Below are positions 7,370 through 14,392 of a stretch of DNA of 33,889 nt, piece by piece. Under the pieces are notes generated by a model. That model was not told the DNA's origin and did no database searches. It saw only the letters and a list, made by a program, of their open reading frames with translations. Source of the DNA: Candidatus Cloacimonadota bacterium. GTDB taxonomy: Bacteria > Cloacimonadota > Cloacimonadia > Cloacimonadales > TCS61. Position 1 is the stretch's first letter. Every line of letters begins with the position of its first letter. The stretch covers positions 1 to 33,889 of the forward strand of contig JAUXFF010000008.1 in the NCBI GenBank assembly GCA_030620155.1. Direction: 5' to 3'. Position numbers and translations under genes: made by a program.

Positions 7370-8374
7370 TCAAATCAGATTATTTTCTCTGAACCATTTA
7401 ATAACTTTTGTAGCACCTTGTTTCAGGTCTGTTTCCGGATGATAACCGATAGCCTTATCAAGATCCTGATGAATGTTACTGAATTTGCGATCAATACTCA
7501 AGTCTTTAATTCTTCTTCTGTTTAATGGAGGAGATTTATTAATTATTTTGCATAGTATCTCAACAGGGGTAATCAAAAATTGTCCAAACCAGACCGGGAT
7601 TTTAAGAGAGCCACCTTTTCTTCCAAGGATTTCTGAAATCGTTTTTACAAAATCATTGATAGTGAATTTCTCATTATTAGTACAAATAAATGTTCCGTTA
7701 ACCTTAGATCCCATAAATCGAAGGCAAATCATTAGAAGATCATCAAGATAGATTAGAGGGGACATTATATTGTTCCCGTTACCGAAAATTGGGAAAAGCC
7801 CTTTCTTGATCAATCTTACAGAACCAAGAAAATCAGAGCGTTTATCACCAATACCGTAAATCAAGCTGGGTCGTAAAATTACAACTGAGATATTATGGTT
7901 GGAAGAAATTTCATTCAGTTTTATTTCACTTTGTTTTTTTGATTCTCCATATAATGTATCAGGATTTAGAGGTGAATAATTCGTAACAGTTTTTTCTCTC
8001 TGAAAGCCCATACAGGCCAAACTGCTGAAATAAATGAATTTTTTCAAATTTGGATTTTTCTCTTTCACAGCAAGGTAGATATTACAAGTTGCATCTACAT
8101 TTGTATCAATCATTTTATTCATTGCTCGTTGAGAAACTGCAGAAAAATCTACATGGGCTGCTAAATGAAATACAATATCGAGATTATTGGGAATTATCTT
8201 AAGGCTTTCTTTTTGTGTTAAATCTGCTTCCAATAGAGATACCGGTAAAGTTTTTAAATATTTAACATTACTAGATTTTCGTATAATACAAATAACATTA
8301 TGGTTTTCGGTCACAAGACGTTGGACCAAAGCGCTTCCGATGAAGCCGGTTGCACCAGTTACCAGAATATTCAT
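7370..8374 (-). CDS. Extended SDR, NAD(P)-dependent epimerase/dehydratase
   Basis: An extended short-chain dehydrogenase of about 334 residues. The N-terminal MNILVTGATGFIGSAL carries the intact TGxxGxxG nucleotide-binding motif. FHLAAHVDFS, FSSLACMG (catalytic Ser) and YGESK (catalytic Tyr142 and Lys146) follow in standard order, then the LRPSLIYG motif. A GTG at 8380 is an alternative start, but the ATG at 8374 is better spaced from AAGGTG. Such enzymes oxidise, reduce or epimerise nucleotide sugars or, in some branches, isoprenoid and sterol alcohols. It follows the other SDR by nine bases and precedes the methyltransferase. Its substrate cannot be assigned; sugar or prenyl lipid is equally possible from context. 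Confidence 0.88.
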   Translation of the reverse strand: MNILVTGATGFIGSALVQRLVTENHNVICIIRKSSNVKYLKTLPVSLLEADLTQKESLKIIPNNLDIVFHLAAHVDFSAVSQRAMNKMIDTNVDATCNIYLAVKEKNPNLKKFIYFSSLACMGFQREKTVTNYSPLNPDTLYGESKKQSEIKLNEISSNHNISVVILRPSLIYGIGDKRSDFLGSVRLIKKGLFPIFGNGNNIMSPLIYLDDLLMICLRFMGSKVNGTFICTNNEKFTINDFVKTISEILGRKGGSLKIPVWFGQFLITPVEILCKIINKSPPLNRRRIKDLSIDRKFSNIHQDLDKAIGYHPETDLKQGATKVIKWFRENNLI

Positions 8375-8383
8375 TTCCACACC

Positions 8384-9358
8384 TTATTTTTTAAGAGATT
8401 CAAGACAATGTTTCCAAATAGTTAAAGTATCAACTTGTTTTGAAGTCAACCGGATCCCTTGAGTTTCTGTAGAAAAATATTTACTATTCATAAGGAAATT
8501 CATTATTTCAATAGATTTATTCAGTTTTAAGAAGTGAGCAAGTTTGTAATAAATTTCCATTTTCTTTCTACCTAAAGTTTTATGAAGAGGGAGGTTCCGA
8601 TTCAAATATATTTGATAAATTAAATCCACAAGTTCTTGTATTTTTACTGGTTGTGGATCAAGAGCATTAATGATAGTACCGGGTTTAATTTCAGAATCTA
8701 TCGCTTTTAATATTGTTTGAATAAAAAGATCAATATGTGTCATTTGAATAAAAACGTCTTCTTTTGTTATAAAGAGAAGGTGTTTTCTAAGGAGTTTTAA
8801 TAAGTCATTAATAATCCCGGGTAAACCATTTCCATACATATAAGATGTTCTGATGATAACAGAGTTAAGTCCTTTCAGTACATAGTTTTGAATCATGACT
8901 TCAGCTCTATTTTTTGTGAGATGATAGAAACTGTCATTTACACGTTCTGATTGTTCATCCAAAGGAAGTTTAATCGGTCTAACTCCAAATACGTCTATTG
9001 TGGAAAAATATATGAATTTAGATTGATATTCCAAAGAATGATTAATGAATTGTTCGGTAGCGTTTATATTAAAATCAAACATTCTCTTTTTACTGAATTT
9101 CCTGGTGGAGTAATCTCGAAGTTCAGAGTTATGTACTATGATATCGAAATGGTTATTACTAAGAAAATTTTTAAGAGATTCTATCTTTGCTAAATCCAGT
9201 TTGATGATTTTTTTATTTTCTTCCAGGTGTTCTTTGTTAAATTCAGGAGTATTGGATCCTATAATAATGGTTAAGTTATATTTTTTTTTAATTATATCAT
9301 TAAATAATCTTAAATCTACCTGATTATTCAGTCCTGTAATTAGAAGATTTTTACTCAT
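8384..9358 (-). CDS. Atypical extended SDR with altered nucleotide-binding loop
   Basis: A 324-residue SDR-fold protein in the same operon as a more canonical paralogue. The first strand is present (NLLITGL) but the glycine-rich loop reads GLNNQVD rather than GxxGxxG. Catalytic-site features are kept: IVHNSELRDYS for the NNAG-like region, YFSTIDVFG with Ser119 or Thr120, YHLTK with Tyr145 and Lys149, and IRTSYMYGNG. Thus the active-site Tyr and Lys are intact while dinucleotide binding may differ. It starts 29 bases after the PHP gene. It could be a catalytic enzyme with unusual cofactor binding or a partner subunit of the second SDR. No substrate is assigned. Confidence 0.8.
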   Translation of the reverse strand: MSKNLLITGLNNQVDLRLFNDIIKKKYNLTIIIGSNTPEFNKEHLEENKKIIKLDLAKIESLKNFLSNNHFDIIVHNSELRDYSTRKFSKKRMFDFNINATEQFINHSLEYQSKFIYFSTIDVFGVRPIKLPLDEQSERVNDSFYHLTKNRAEVMIQNYVLKGLNSVIIRTSYMYGNGLPGIINDLLKLLRKHLLFITKEDVFIQMTHIDLFIQTILKAIDSEIKPGTIINALDPQPVKIQELVDLIYQIYLNRNLPLHKTLGRKKMEIYYKLAHFLKLNKSIEIMNFLMNSKYFSTETQGIRLTSKQVDTLTIWKHCLESLKK

Positions 9359-9387
9359 TTTTATTTTTTCATTAAATTATTGATTTT

Positions 9388-10107
9388 TTAAAAAAGTTGA
9401 ATATTTTTATTTTTTAAGAGTTTATCAGGATTTATGACACATAACAATTTAGCGAAATCTTTCCCCAGATTTTTCTTGATAACTTTATAAGCCAGAGGTA
9501 GTAAATATTCATCATTATTACAATGAGTGTCTGAAGCCAGAAAATGAACATGACCTCGGGAAAGAAGCTTCCAAGCGGTTTTCGATACTCGTTTTCCATA
9601 TAAACCAATCAAGCTGCCTGCATTAATTTGAAAGTAGACATTTCGATAGATTAGATCTTCAGCAAGTGTTGGATTTTGAATGATATCAGGGTAACGTTCA
9701 GGGTGAGCAAGAATAGGTTTATAATTATTTTTAACTAATTTATACAGTATCTCTAAAAGATTTTTCGGGAAACCGCTTAAATTGGTTTCAACCAAAATGT
9801 AATCTGAGTTATTGATATTGAAATTTTCACTCTCTATATCTTCAAAAATATTTTCATCAAGATAAACTTCCGCTCCTTTGTATAATGTGACTGGAATTTT
9901 CTGTTTTTCAACTTCATTTTGTAAATAATTAAATTTTGATTCAATGACATCCGTATGATTATTATAGACATTTCTTATAAAGTGAGGTGTTAAGACAATG
10001 TCTGTAACTCCTGCATTTATCATTTTCCTGATTTCTGTTATGGAAGTTGATAAATTATCAGCACCATCATCACATGCAGGTAAAATATGTGTATGAATAT
10101 CAATCAT
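9388..10107 (-). CDS. PHP-domain phosphatase, CpsB/YwqE-like
   Basis: This 239-residue protein is a polymerase-and-histidinol-phosphatase (PHP) family metal-dependent phosphoesterase of the CpsB/YwqE type. Metal ligands are visible in MIDIHTHILPACDDGAD (His5, His7), LTPHF, GAEVYLD, LAHPERY and SDTHC, in the order expected for the family. CpsB proteins dephosphorylate tyrosine kinases in capsule synthesis, but no such kinase gene or polysaccharide polymerase is nearby. The ATG overlaps the stop of the GGGP synthase gene in an ATGA arrangement, so it is translationally coupled to lipid synthesis. A phosphatase acting on a lipid phosphate in this operon is an open possibility. The family is certain, the substrate is not. 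Confidence 0.88.
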   Translation of the reverse strand: MIDIHTHILPACDDGADNLSTSITEIRKMINAGVTDIVLTPHFIRNVYNNHTDVIESKFNYLQNEVEKQKIPVTLYKGAEVYLDENIFEDIESENFNINNSDYILVETNLSGFPKNLLEILYKLVKNNYKPILAHPERYPDIIQNPTLAEDLIYRNVYFQINAGSLIGLYGKRVSKTAWKLLSRGHVHFLASDTHCNNDEYLLPLAYKVIKKNLGKDFAKLLCVINPDKLLKNKNIQLF

Positions 10108-10853
10108 TTTCGTTTTATATTATGAATTGAGTTTGCAAATTCCCTGATTAGTTTGGAGTCCAGATTTTTTTCAAGGATGTTTCCGGTTACTATAAAATCA
10201 GCACCGGCAGCAGCTTTTTGTGCAGCTATTTTTGGGTTTGTAATCCCTCCACCAAGTATAACAGGCAATGATATGTTTTTTTTAATTTCCCGGATCATAT
10301 CATCTGGAACCGGATATTCAGCACCACTACCGGCATCAAGATAAATAATTTTCATTCCCAGATATTGACTGGCTAAAGCATGCGCAACTGCTATATCATT
10401 TTTTGTTCTGGGAATTGGGAAACTGCTACTCATAAAATTTACAGAAGTATTTTGACCTGAGTCAATAAGCATATATGCGGTTCCAATGGCTTCCAGGTTG
10501 TATTGTTTTATTTGAGGAGCTGCTCGAACTTGTTCGCCTATTAACATTTGAGGATTACGGCTGGAAACCACAGAAAGAAGCAATATTGCATCTGCATATT
10601 TCGATACAAAGTTGAATATTCCTGGAAAAATTATAACAGGGATGTTTACATTTCCTTTGATGACTTTCAAATTAGATTCAAAATTATTTGTCAGCATAAG
10701 ACTACCGCCAACAAGAAGACCATCAGCACCATTTTCTTCACATGTTTTGGCATATTGAACAGCTTGTTTTTCATCAATTTTATCAGGGTCTATCAAGCAT
10801 AAATAATTGGCTCTTTCTTTAGCCATTTTTAAAAGTTTATTGTATGTTTTCAT
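10104..10853 (-). CDS. Geranylgeranylglyceryl phosphate synthase (group II type)
   Basis: GGGP synthase joins a prenyl diphosphate to sn-glycerol-1-phosphate, the first committed step of archaeal ether-lipid formation; it is a cytoplasmic TIM barrel. The 249-residue length fits the group II branch shared by some archaea and FCB bacteria. Visible phosphate and glycerol-binding motifs are CLIDPDK (residues 19-25), GLLVGGS (45-51), SSRNP (97-101), YLDAGSGAEYPVP (171-183), VILGGGITNP (198-207) and the VTGNILEK loop (222-229). The related PcrB (heptaprenylglyceryl phosphate synthase) differs, and the neighbours support C20 chemistry, but chain length cannot be proved from sequence. It overlaps the UbiA gene by 17 bases and the PHP gene by 4, so all three are coupled. 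No G1P dehydrogenase is in view. Confidence 0.93.
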   Translation of the reverse strand: MKTYNKLLKMAKERANYLCLIDPDKIDEKQAVQYAKTCEENGADGLLVGGSLMLTNNFESNLKVIKGNVNIPVIIFPGIFNFVSKYADAILLLSVVSSRNPQMLIGEQVRAAPQIKQYNLEAIGTAYMLIDSGQNTSVNFMSSSFPIPRTKNDIAVAHALASQYLGMKIIYLDAGSGAEYPVPDDMIREIKKNISLPVILGGGITNPKIAAQKAAAGADFIVTGNILEKNLDSKLIREFANSIHNIKRK

Positions 10854-11676
10854 AATTTCCCATCCATAGAATAATTAATAAAATAAGCATGTCAACTTTC
10901 ATGAGAGAGGATATTTTCAAGAATTTTCCTTTATCATTGGAATGATTTATTAGATAAATTATAAATATTATCAACGGTAACGAAACAAATAAATTCATAA
11001 AAATGAATGTATTCGGATATAAAAATCTTAAGTGGAATAGATAAAAAATAAATAGAACAATGACCAGAGAAGGAATAATGGAGACCAGAACTGTTTTTTT
11101 TCTTCCAAAATGAATTGCAAGTGTATGGGCTCCTGATTTAGAATCTCCTTCAATATCTTCAGCATCTTTGATGAATTCACGTATAAGAGTATAGAGAAAT
11201 GCAAAGATTGCAATAAATAAGCTATTTTTAAAGTTATTATTACATAAACCTCCAAAGATAAAAGTAGAGGCTGCTGCATATGAAACTATTAAATTTCCTG
11301 ATAAAAATCTCATTTTATAGAATTTAGCGTAATAAAACAGTGCTAAACTGTTAAAAATCGCAATAAAAACACAATATACATTTTTGGTTAAGAAACTTAT
11401 TATTATTCCAGTTAAAAATAGTGAAACCGAATAAATGTAGGCTGTTTTAGGATTCATTTTTCCTGATGGTAAAACCCGGTTCGGTTTGTTAATTATATCA
11501 ATAGTTAGGTCAAAAAAGTCGTTCATAATATAACCTGCTCCGGTAATTAGAAAAGCAGAGATAGCTGCATATAAGACAGAATAATTAAATAATGAATTTT
11601 TATAAAAAGCTCCAAAAAAAACGCAAATTACTACAAAGAAGCAATTATAAGGACGAAGAATTTTTAAAAAAGACAC
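10837..11676 (-). CDS. UbiA-family prenyltransferase, probable digeranylgeranylglyceryl phosphate synthase
   Basis: A 279-residue integral membrane prenyltransferase with eight to nine hydrophobic helices. The two Asp-rich motifs are NDFFDLTID (residues 52-60, followed by NKPNRVLPSG) and KDAEDIEGD (171-179). This pair, with the PxRxLPSG tail, resembles archaeal DGGGP synthase, which adds a second geranylgeranyl chain to GGGP. The alternatives are heme, quinone or chlorophyll branch UbiA enzymes, but gene order (prenyl synthase, UbiA, GGGP synthase) favours the ether-lipid role. The start is GTG, five bases after the prenyl synthase stop, with only a weak ribosome-binding site, which suggests reinitiation. 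The 3' end overlaps the GGGP synthase gene by 17 bases. Confidence 0.88.
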   Translation of the reverse strand: MSFLKILRPYNCFFVVICVFFGAFYKNSLFNYSVLYAAISAFLITGAGYIMNDFFDLTIDIINKPNRVLPSGKMNPKTAYIYSVSLFLTGIIISFLTKNVYCVFIAIFNSLALFYYAKFYKMRFLSGNLIVSYAAASTFIFGGLCNNNFKNSLFIAIFAFLYTLIREFIKDAEDIEGDSKSGAHTLAIHFGRKKTVLVSIIPSLVIVLFIFYLFHLRFLYPNTFIFMNLFVSLPLIIFIIYLINHSNDKGKFLKISSLMKVDMLILLIILWMGNYENIQ

Positions 11677-11681
11677 AGGTT

Positions 11682-12569
11682 TTAGGGAAGCCTTTCTTTG
11701 ATCATGTTAACAAATTCAATCAGGATATCATTATTTTTCATATTTTTAATAAGATTATATGAATCTCTTAAAAGTTTTTCAGCAGTTTTTTTGGATTTTT
11801 CCAACCCCATAAGAGCAGAATAAGGAGCCTTGTTGTTCCTTGAATCTTCTCCCGGTTCTCTACCTAAGATATCAAAACTACCGACTTCATCAAGAATATC
11901 ATCAACAATTTGATAAGCCAGGCCTAAATTTAAAGCAAAATTACCAAGGGTAATGGTAACATTTTCTTCTGCTTCATAAATAGTACAGGCTAATTCCATA
12001 GATGCCTGAAGCAGAGCGCCGGTTTTTTTTAAATGAATATATCTGAGTGTGTTAAGATTAATTTTTCTTTTTGCTGATAAAATATCTACAGCTTGTCCTC
12101 CTATCATTCCTCGAGTAGAAACGGCTTGCGTTAATATATCAATACATTTTAAAGCAGTTTTTCTATTTTTAATTTCAGTAAGAATTTCAAAAGCCAAAGT
12201 TATCAAGGCATCACCAGCTAAAATGGCGGTTGCATCTCCGAATTTTATATGACAACTGGGTTTACCTCTTCTTTCACGTGAGTTATCTATAATTGGTAAA
12301 TCATCATGTATCAAAGAAGCCGAATGGATCATTTCCAATGAACATGCAGCGGGAAGTAGTCTTTCAAGTCTATTGATATTTTTCCTACCAATCAGCATTT
12401 CGTAAGTTGCAAAAAAAAGGATCGGACGAAGACGTTTTCCTCCATTAAATACAGCATATCTCATGGCTTCATGGAGTTGCTTTGTTTTTATATCTTCAGC
12501 AGATAAGAATTTATCTAAAGCCGTCTCAACCAAATTCTTTCTTGTATTAAAATATTCTTGAACTAACAA
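11682..12569 (-). CDS. Polyprenyl (probable geranylgeranyl) diphosphate synthase
   Basis: A 295-residue trans-isoprenyl diphosphate synthase, soluble and all-helical. It has GGKRLRP (43-49), the first Asp-rich motif DDLPIID (89-95) with RRGKP after it, GGQAVD (157-162), KKTGALL (181-187) and the second Asp-rich motif VDDILDE (222-228). The fifth residue before the first motif is Ala84; farnesyl synthases of this class carry a bulky Tyr there, and a small residue allows a C20 product. The first motif has the long DDx4D spacing of bacterial IspA/CrtE types. Start is TTG at 12569 behind an AAAGGGG site; there is no nearby ATG in frame. It would supply GGPP to the next two enzymes. Product length is inferred. 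Confidence 0.9.
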   Translation of the reverse strand: MLVQEYFNTRKNLVETALDKFLSAEDIKTKQLHEAMRYAVFNGGKRLRPILFFATYEMLIGRKNINRLERLLPAACSLEMIHSASLIHDDLPIIDNSRERRGKPSCHIKFGDATAILAGDALITLAFEILTEIKNRKTALKCIDILTQAVSTRGMIGGQAVDILSAKRKINLNTLRYIHLKKTGALLQASMELACTIYEAEENVTITLGNFALNLGLAYQIVDDILDEVGSFDILGREPGEDSRNNKAPYSALMGLEKSKKTAEKLLRDSYNLIKNMKNNDILIEFVNMIKERLP

Positions 12570-12582
12570 ATTATCCCCTTTG

Positions 12583-13617
12583 TTATGTTTTTAATGGAAG
12601 TGTAATCTTTCTACCGGTTTTCGCAGATTCATACATTGCAAGGATTAATTCTAACGAGTTTCTTCCACTTCTTCCATCTACTTCGGGTTTTGCATTACCT
12701 TGTAATACATTAACAACATTCTGCAGAAAACCAAGATGACCAAATCCATAAACACTTTTCGGGTTTGTATTACTCTGTTCAATATATTTATCATCATCGT
12801 CATAATCTTTAAATTCCCAGTGTTCTATTTTGTTAACGGCTATTCCTCCAATCTTTACAGATCCAAATTCACCCAGGATAGTAATAGATCCTTCATAATT
12901 ATGTGGATAAGTATTCATAGTAACTTCGATGACACCAATAGCACCATTGAGGAAATGGATAATGCCGGCTCCTTCATCTTCTGTTTCTATTTCATGATTT
13001 ATAGTGGTTGTAAAAGCCATTACAGATTCTGCGGAGCCCATTAACCATTGGATTAAATCAAAATAATGAGAGGCTTGATTCAAAAAGGCTCCCCCATCTA
13101 ATTCCCATGTGCCGCGCCATTTTGCCTGGTCATAATAACTCTGTGGACGAGTCCACCTTACTGTAGCATTAGCACTGAAAAGACGTCCAAATCTATTTTT
13201 AGAAATAGCTCTTTTCAAAAGCTGTATAGGAGGATTAAGACGGTTCTGTTTTACTACAAACAGCTGAACCAGGTTGTCATCACAAGTTTTTATAAGGTCA
13301 TCAGCGGATTTCAAATTTATAGCCATGGGTTTTTCAGTTATTACATGTATTTTCATTTTAGCAGCTTCAATACCCATCTTGGGATGCAAACCACTGGGAG
13401 TACAAATCAAAACAGCGTCTATATCTTCATTTTCAAGCATTTTTTTATAATCAGTGTATACTGATTTTATTTTATATTTCTCACTTGCCTTCACAGCTCT
13501 TGATTTAATAATATCAGCACAGGCTATAATTTTAGAATTTTCTATCTGCTCAATGGCTTGAAAATGTTTTTCAGAAATTCTACCACAACCTATTAATCCA
13601 AATTTTATTAATCTCAT
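12583..13617 (-). CDS. Gfo/Idh/MocA-family dehydrogenase, WlbA/WbpB-like
   Basis: A 344-residue NAD(P)-dependent dehydrogenase. The Rossmann motif is FGLIGCGRISEKH (residues 6-18), EKP at 95-97 holds the catalytic-loop Lys, and the C-terminal dimerisation domain has VRWTRPQSYYDQAKWRGTW (153-171) and GGAFLNQASHYFDL. The last two stretches closely recall WlbA/WbpB, which oxidise UDP-N-acetylglucosaminuronate at C3 in polysaccharide synthesis. I do not see the partner aminotransferase or acetyltransferase of that pathway here. It is the first gene of the operon, 13 bases before the prenyl synthase, behind a TTGACA/TATTTG promoter. A sugar-nucleotide role that supplies a lipid head group is one reading; another is simple co-transcription of unrelated genes. 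Confidence 0.85.
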   Translation of the reverse strand: MRLIKFGLIGCGRISEKHFQAIEQIENSKIIACADIIKSRAVKASEKYKIKSVYTDYKKMLENEDIDAVLICTPSGLHPKMGIEAAKMKIHVITEKPMAINLKSADDLIKTCDDNLVQLFVVKQNRLNPPIQLLKRAISKNRFGRLFSANATVRWTRPQSYYDQAKWRGTWELDGGAFLNQASHYFDLIQWLMGSAESVMAFTTTINHEIETEDEGAGIIHFLNGAIGVIEVTMNTYPHNYEGSITILGEFGSVKIGGIAVNKIEHWEFKDYDDDDKYIEQSNTNPKSVYGFGHLGFLQNVVNVLQGNAKPEVDGRSGRNSLELILAMYESAKTGRKITLPLKT

Positions 13618-13673
13618 TAATTTCCTTTTTAATAATTCTTTTTAAGGTACTGATATTATGAAAAAATCTTATC

Positions 13674-13702
13674 CAAATAATAAACAATGTATTTAATGTC
13701 AA
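13674..13702 (-). promoter_or_regulatory. Promoter of the lipid operon
   Basis: On the minus strand TTGACA (13697-13702) is followed after exactly 17 bases by TATTTG (13674-13679). The dehydrogenase start is at 13617, which gives a leader of roughly 50 bases. This is the only strong promoter-like site before the nine-gene run, whose internal gaps are at most 29 bases. Confidence 0.55.
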
Positions 13703-13844
13703 TAAATTTAATGGATTCAAATATTAGTTTTATGGTATTAAAAACTTTTATTTTATTTATTCTATTTTTTAGACAATTGCAAGAAGTTAAACAGGTAATA
13801 GACTAATTTTAAGGCAGCGTTTTTATTTGTAACATTTTAATTTT

Positions 13845-13857
13845 ATGTAAGTTACAT
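13845..13857. promoter_or_regulatory. Perfect palindrome upstream of the HU promoter
   Basis: ATGTAA-G-TTACAT is a perfect 13-base palindrome, 9 bases before the -35 hexamer of the HU gene. A related half (TTGTAACAT) lies at 13827-13835. The position fits an activator or repressor site. No cognate regulator is known to me. Confidence 0.4.
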
Positions 13858-13866
13858 AAAAAGTCC

Positions 13867-13895
13867 TTGACAGAAATCTGGTTATTTTGAATTAG
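13867..13895 (+). promoter_or_regulatory. Candidate HU promoter
   Basis: TTGACA at 13867-13872 is followed at 17 bases by AATTAG, a weak -10 box. A leader of about 30 bases would precede the HU ATG at 13933, which has a strong AAAGGAGAT ribosome-binding site. The -35 match is good and the -10 poor. Confidence 0.4.
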
Positions 13896-13932
13896 GAGTT
13901 CCTGTATAAACAAAATTAAAGGAGATATCAAG

Positions 13933-14229
13933 ATGACAAAAGCAGATTTAGTAAGAAATGTTTCATCAGAAACTGGTATTATACGTAAAGATGTTGCTTT
14001 AGCTGTTGATGCCTTTTTAGAAGCAGTCAAAGATGCAATGAAAGATGGCAAACATATTGAAATAAGAGGATTTGGAACTTTTAAACTTAAAGTTCGTAAA
14101 GAAAGAATTGGAAGAAATCCCAAAACTGAAGAAAAAGTAAAAGTTCCTTCTCGAGTGGTTCCGACTTTTAAATTCTCCAGAGCTTTTAAAGACTCAGTTA
14201 ATGACTCTAATAAGCATAAAATAAAGTAA
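13933..14229 (+). CDS. HU/IHF-family DNA-binding protein
   Basis: A 98-residue nucleoid protein that bends and compacts DNA as a dimer. It has the N-terminal helical dimerisation region (MTKADLVRNVSSETGI), the IEIRGFGTFKLKVRKER strand-turn, and the DNA-binding arm RNPKTEEKVKVPSR, whose Pro inserts into DNA; the arm has EE where many HU proteins have GE. The lysine-rich tail is slightly longer than in E. coli HU. The ATG is preceded by an excellent ribosome-binding site. It is followed 16 bases later by the small basic ribosomal protein gene, and both share a terminator. A palindrome upstream suggests regulation. The HU rather than IHF choice is by general resemblance only. Confidence 0.93.
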   Translation: MTKADLVRNVSSETGIIRKDVALAVDAFLEAVKDAMKDGKHIEIRGFGTFKLKVRKERIGRNPKTEEKVKVPSRVVPTFKFSRAFKDSVNDSNKHKIK

Positions 14230-14245
14230 AGACAATGGAGGATTA

Positions 14246-14341
14246 ATGCCCTGCGGTAAAAAAAGGAAACGTTATAAAATTTCTAATCATAAGAGAAAAA
14301 AGAGACTTCGAAAAAATCGGCATAAAAAAAAGGGTAAATAA
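14246..14341 (+). CDS. AURKAIP1/COX24-domain mini ribosomal protein
   Basis: A 31-residue, extremely basic peptide (MPCGKKRKRYKISNHKRKKR is the first 20 residues, and it ends in KKKGK). It matches the AURKAIP1/COX24 (DUF1713) family, known in Bacteroidota and relatives and as mitochondrial mS38, where it lies in the small ribosomal subunit. The MPCGKK(R/K)(R/K) start and NHKRKKRLRKNRHKKK core are diagnostic. The ATG is preceded by GGAGG with ideal spacing. It is too short for ordinary gene finders and lies in the same transcript as HU, just before a terminator. Confidence 0.85.
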   Translation: MPCGKKRKRYKISNHKRKKRLRKNRHKKKGK

Positions 14342-14358
14342 ATAATATTTATTTTATC

Positions 14359-14392
14359 GGTCGGAATTCTATGAGGATTTCGACCTTTTTTT
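14359..14392 (+). terminator. Rho-independent terminator of the HU operon
   Basis: GGTCGGAAT (14359-14367) pairs with ATTTCGACC (14377-14385) in a 9-bp stem with one G-T pair and a 9-nt loop, followed by seven T. The last codons of the converging DUF2809 gene lie inside the loop and right arm. Confidence 0.85.

Noticed and set aside
10104-10853. PcrB (heptaprenylglyceryl phosphate synthase) as the name for the GGGP synthase
   Set aside because: Motifs and length fit the group II GGGP synthases better and the adjacent synthase looks C20-forming; chain length nevertheless remains unproven.
10837-11676. MenA/UbiA quinone prenyltransferase
   Set aside because: No quinone genes are nearby, and the gene order with GGPP and GGGP synthases favours ether-lipid synthesis.
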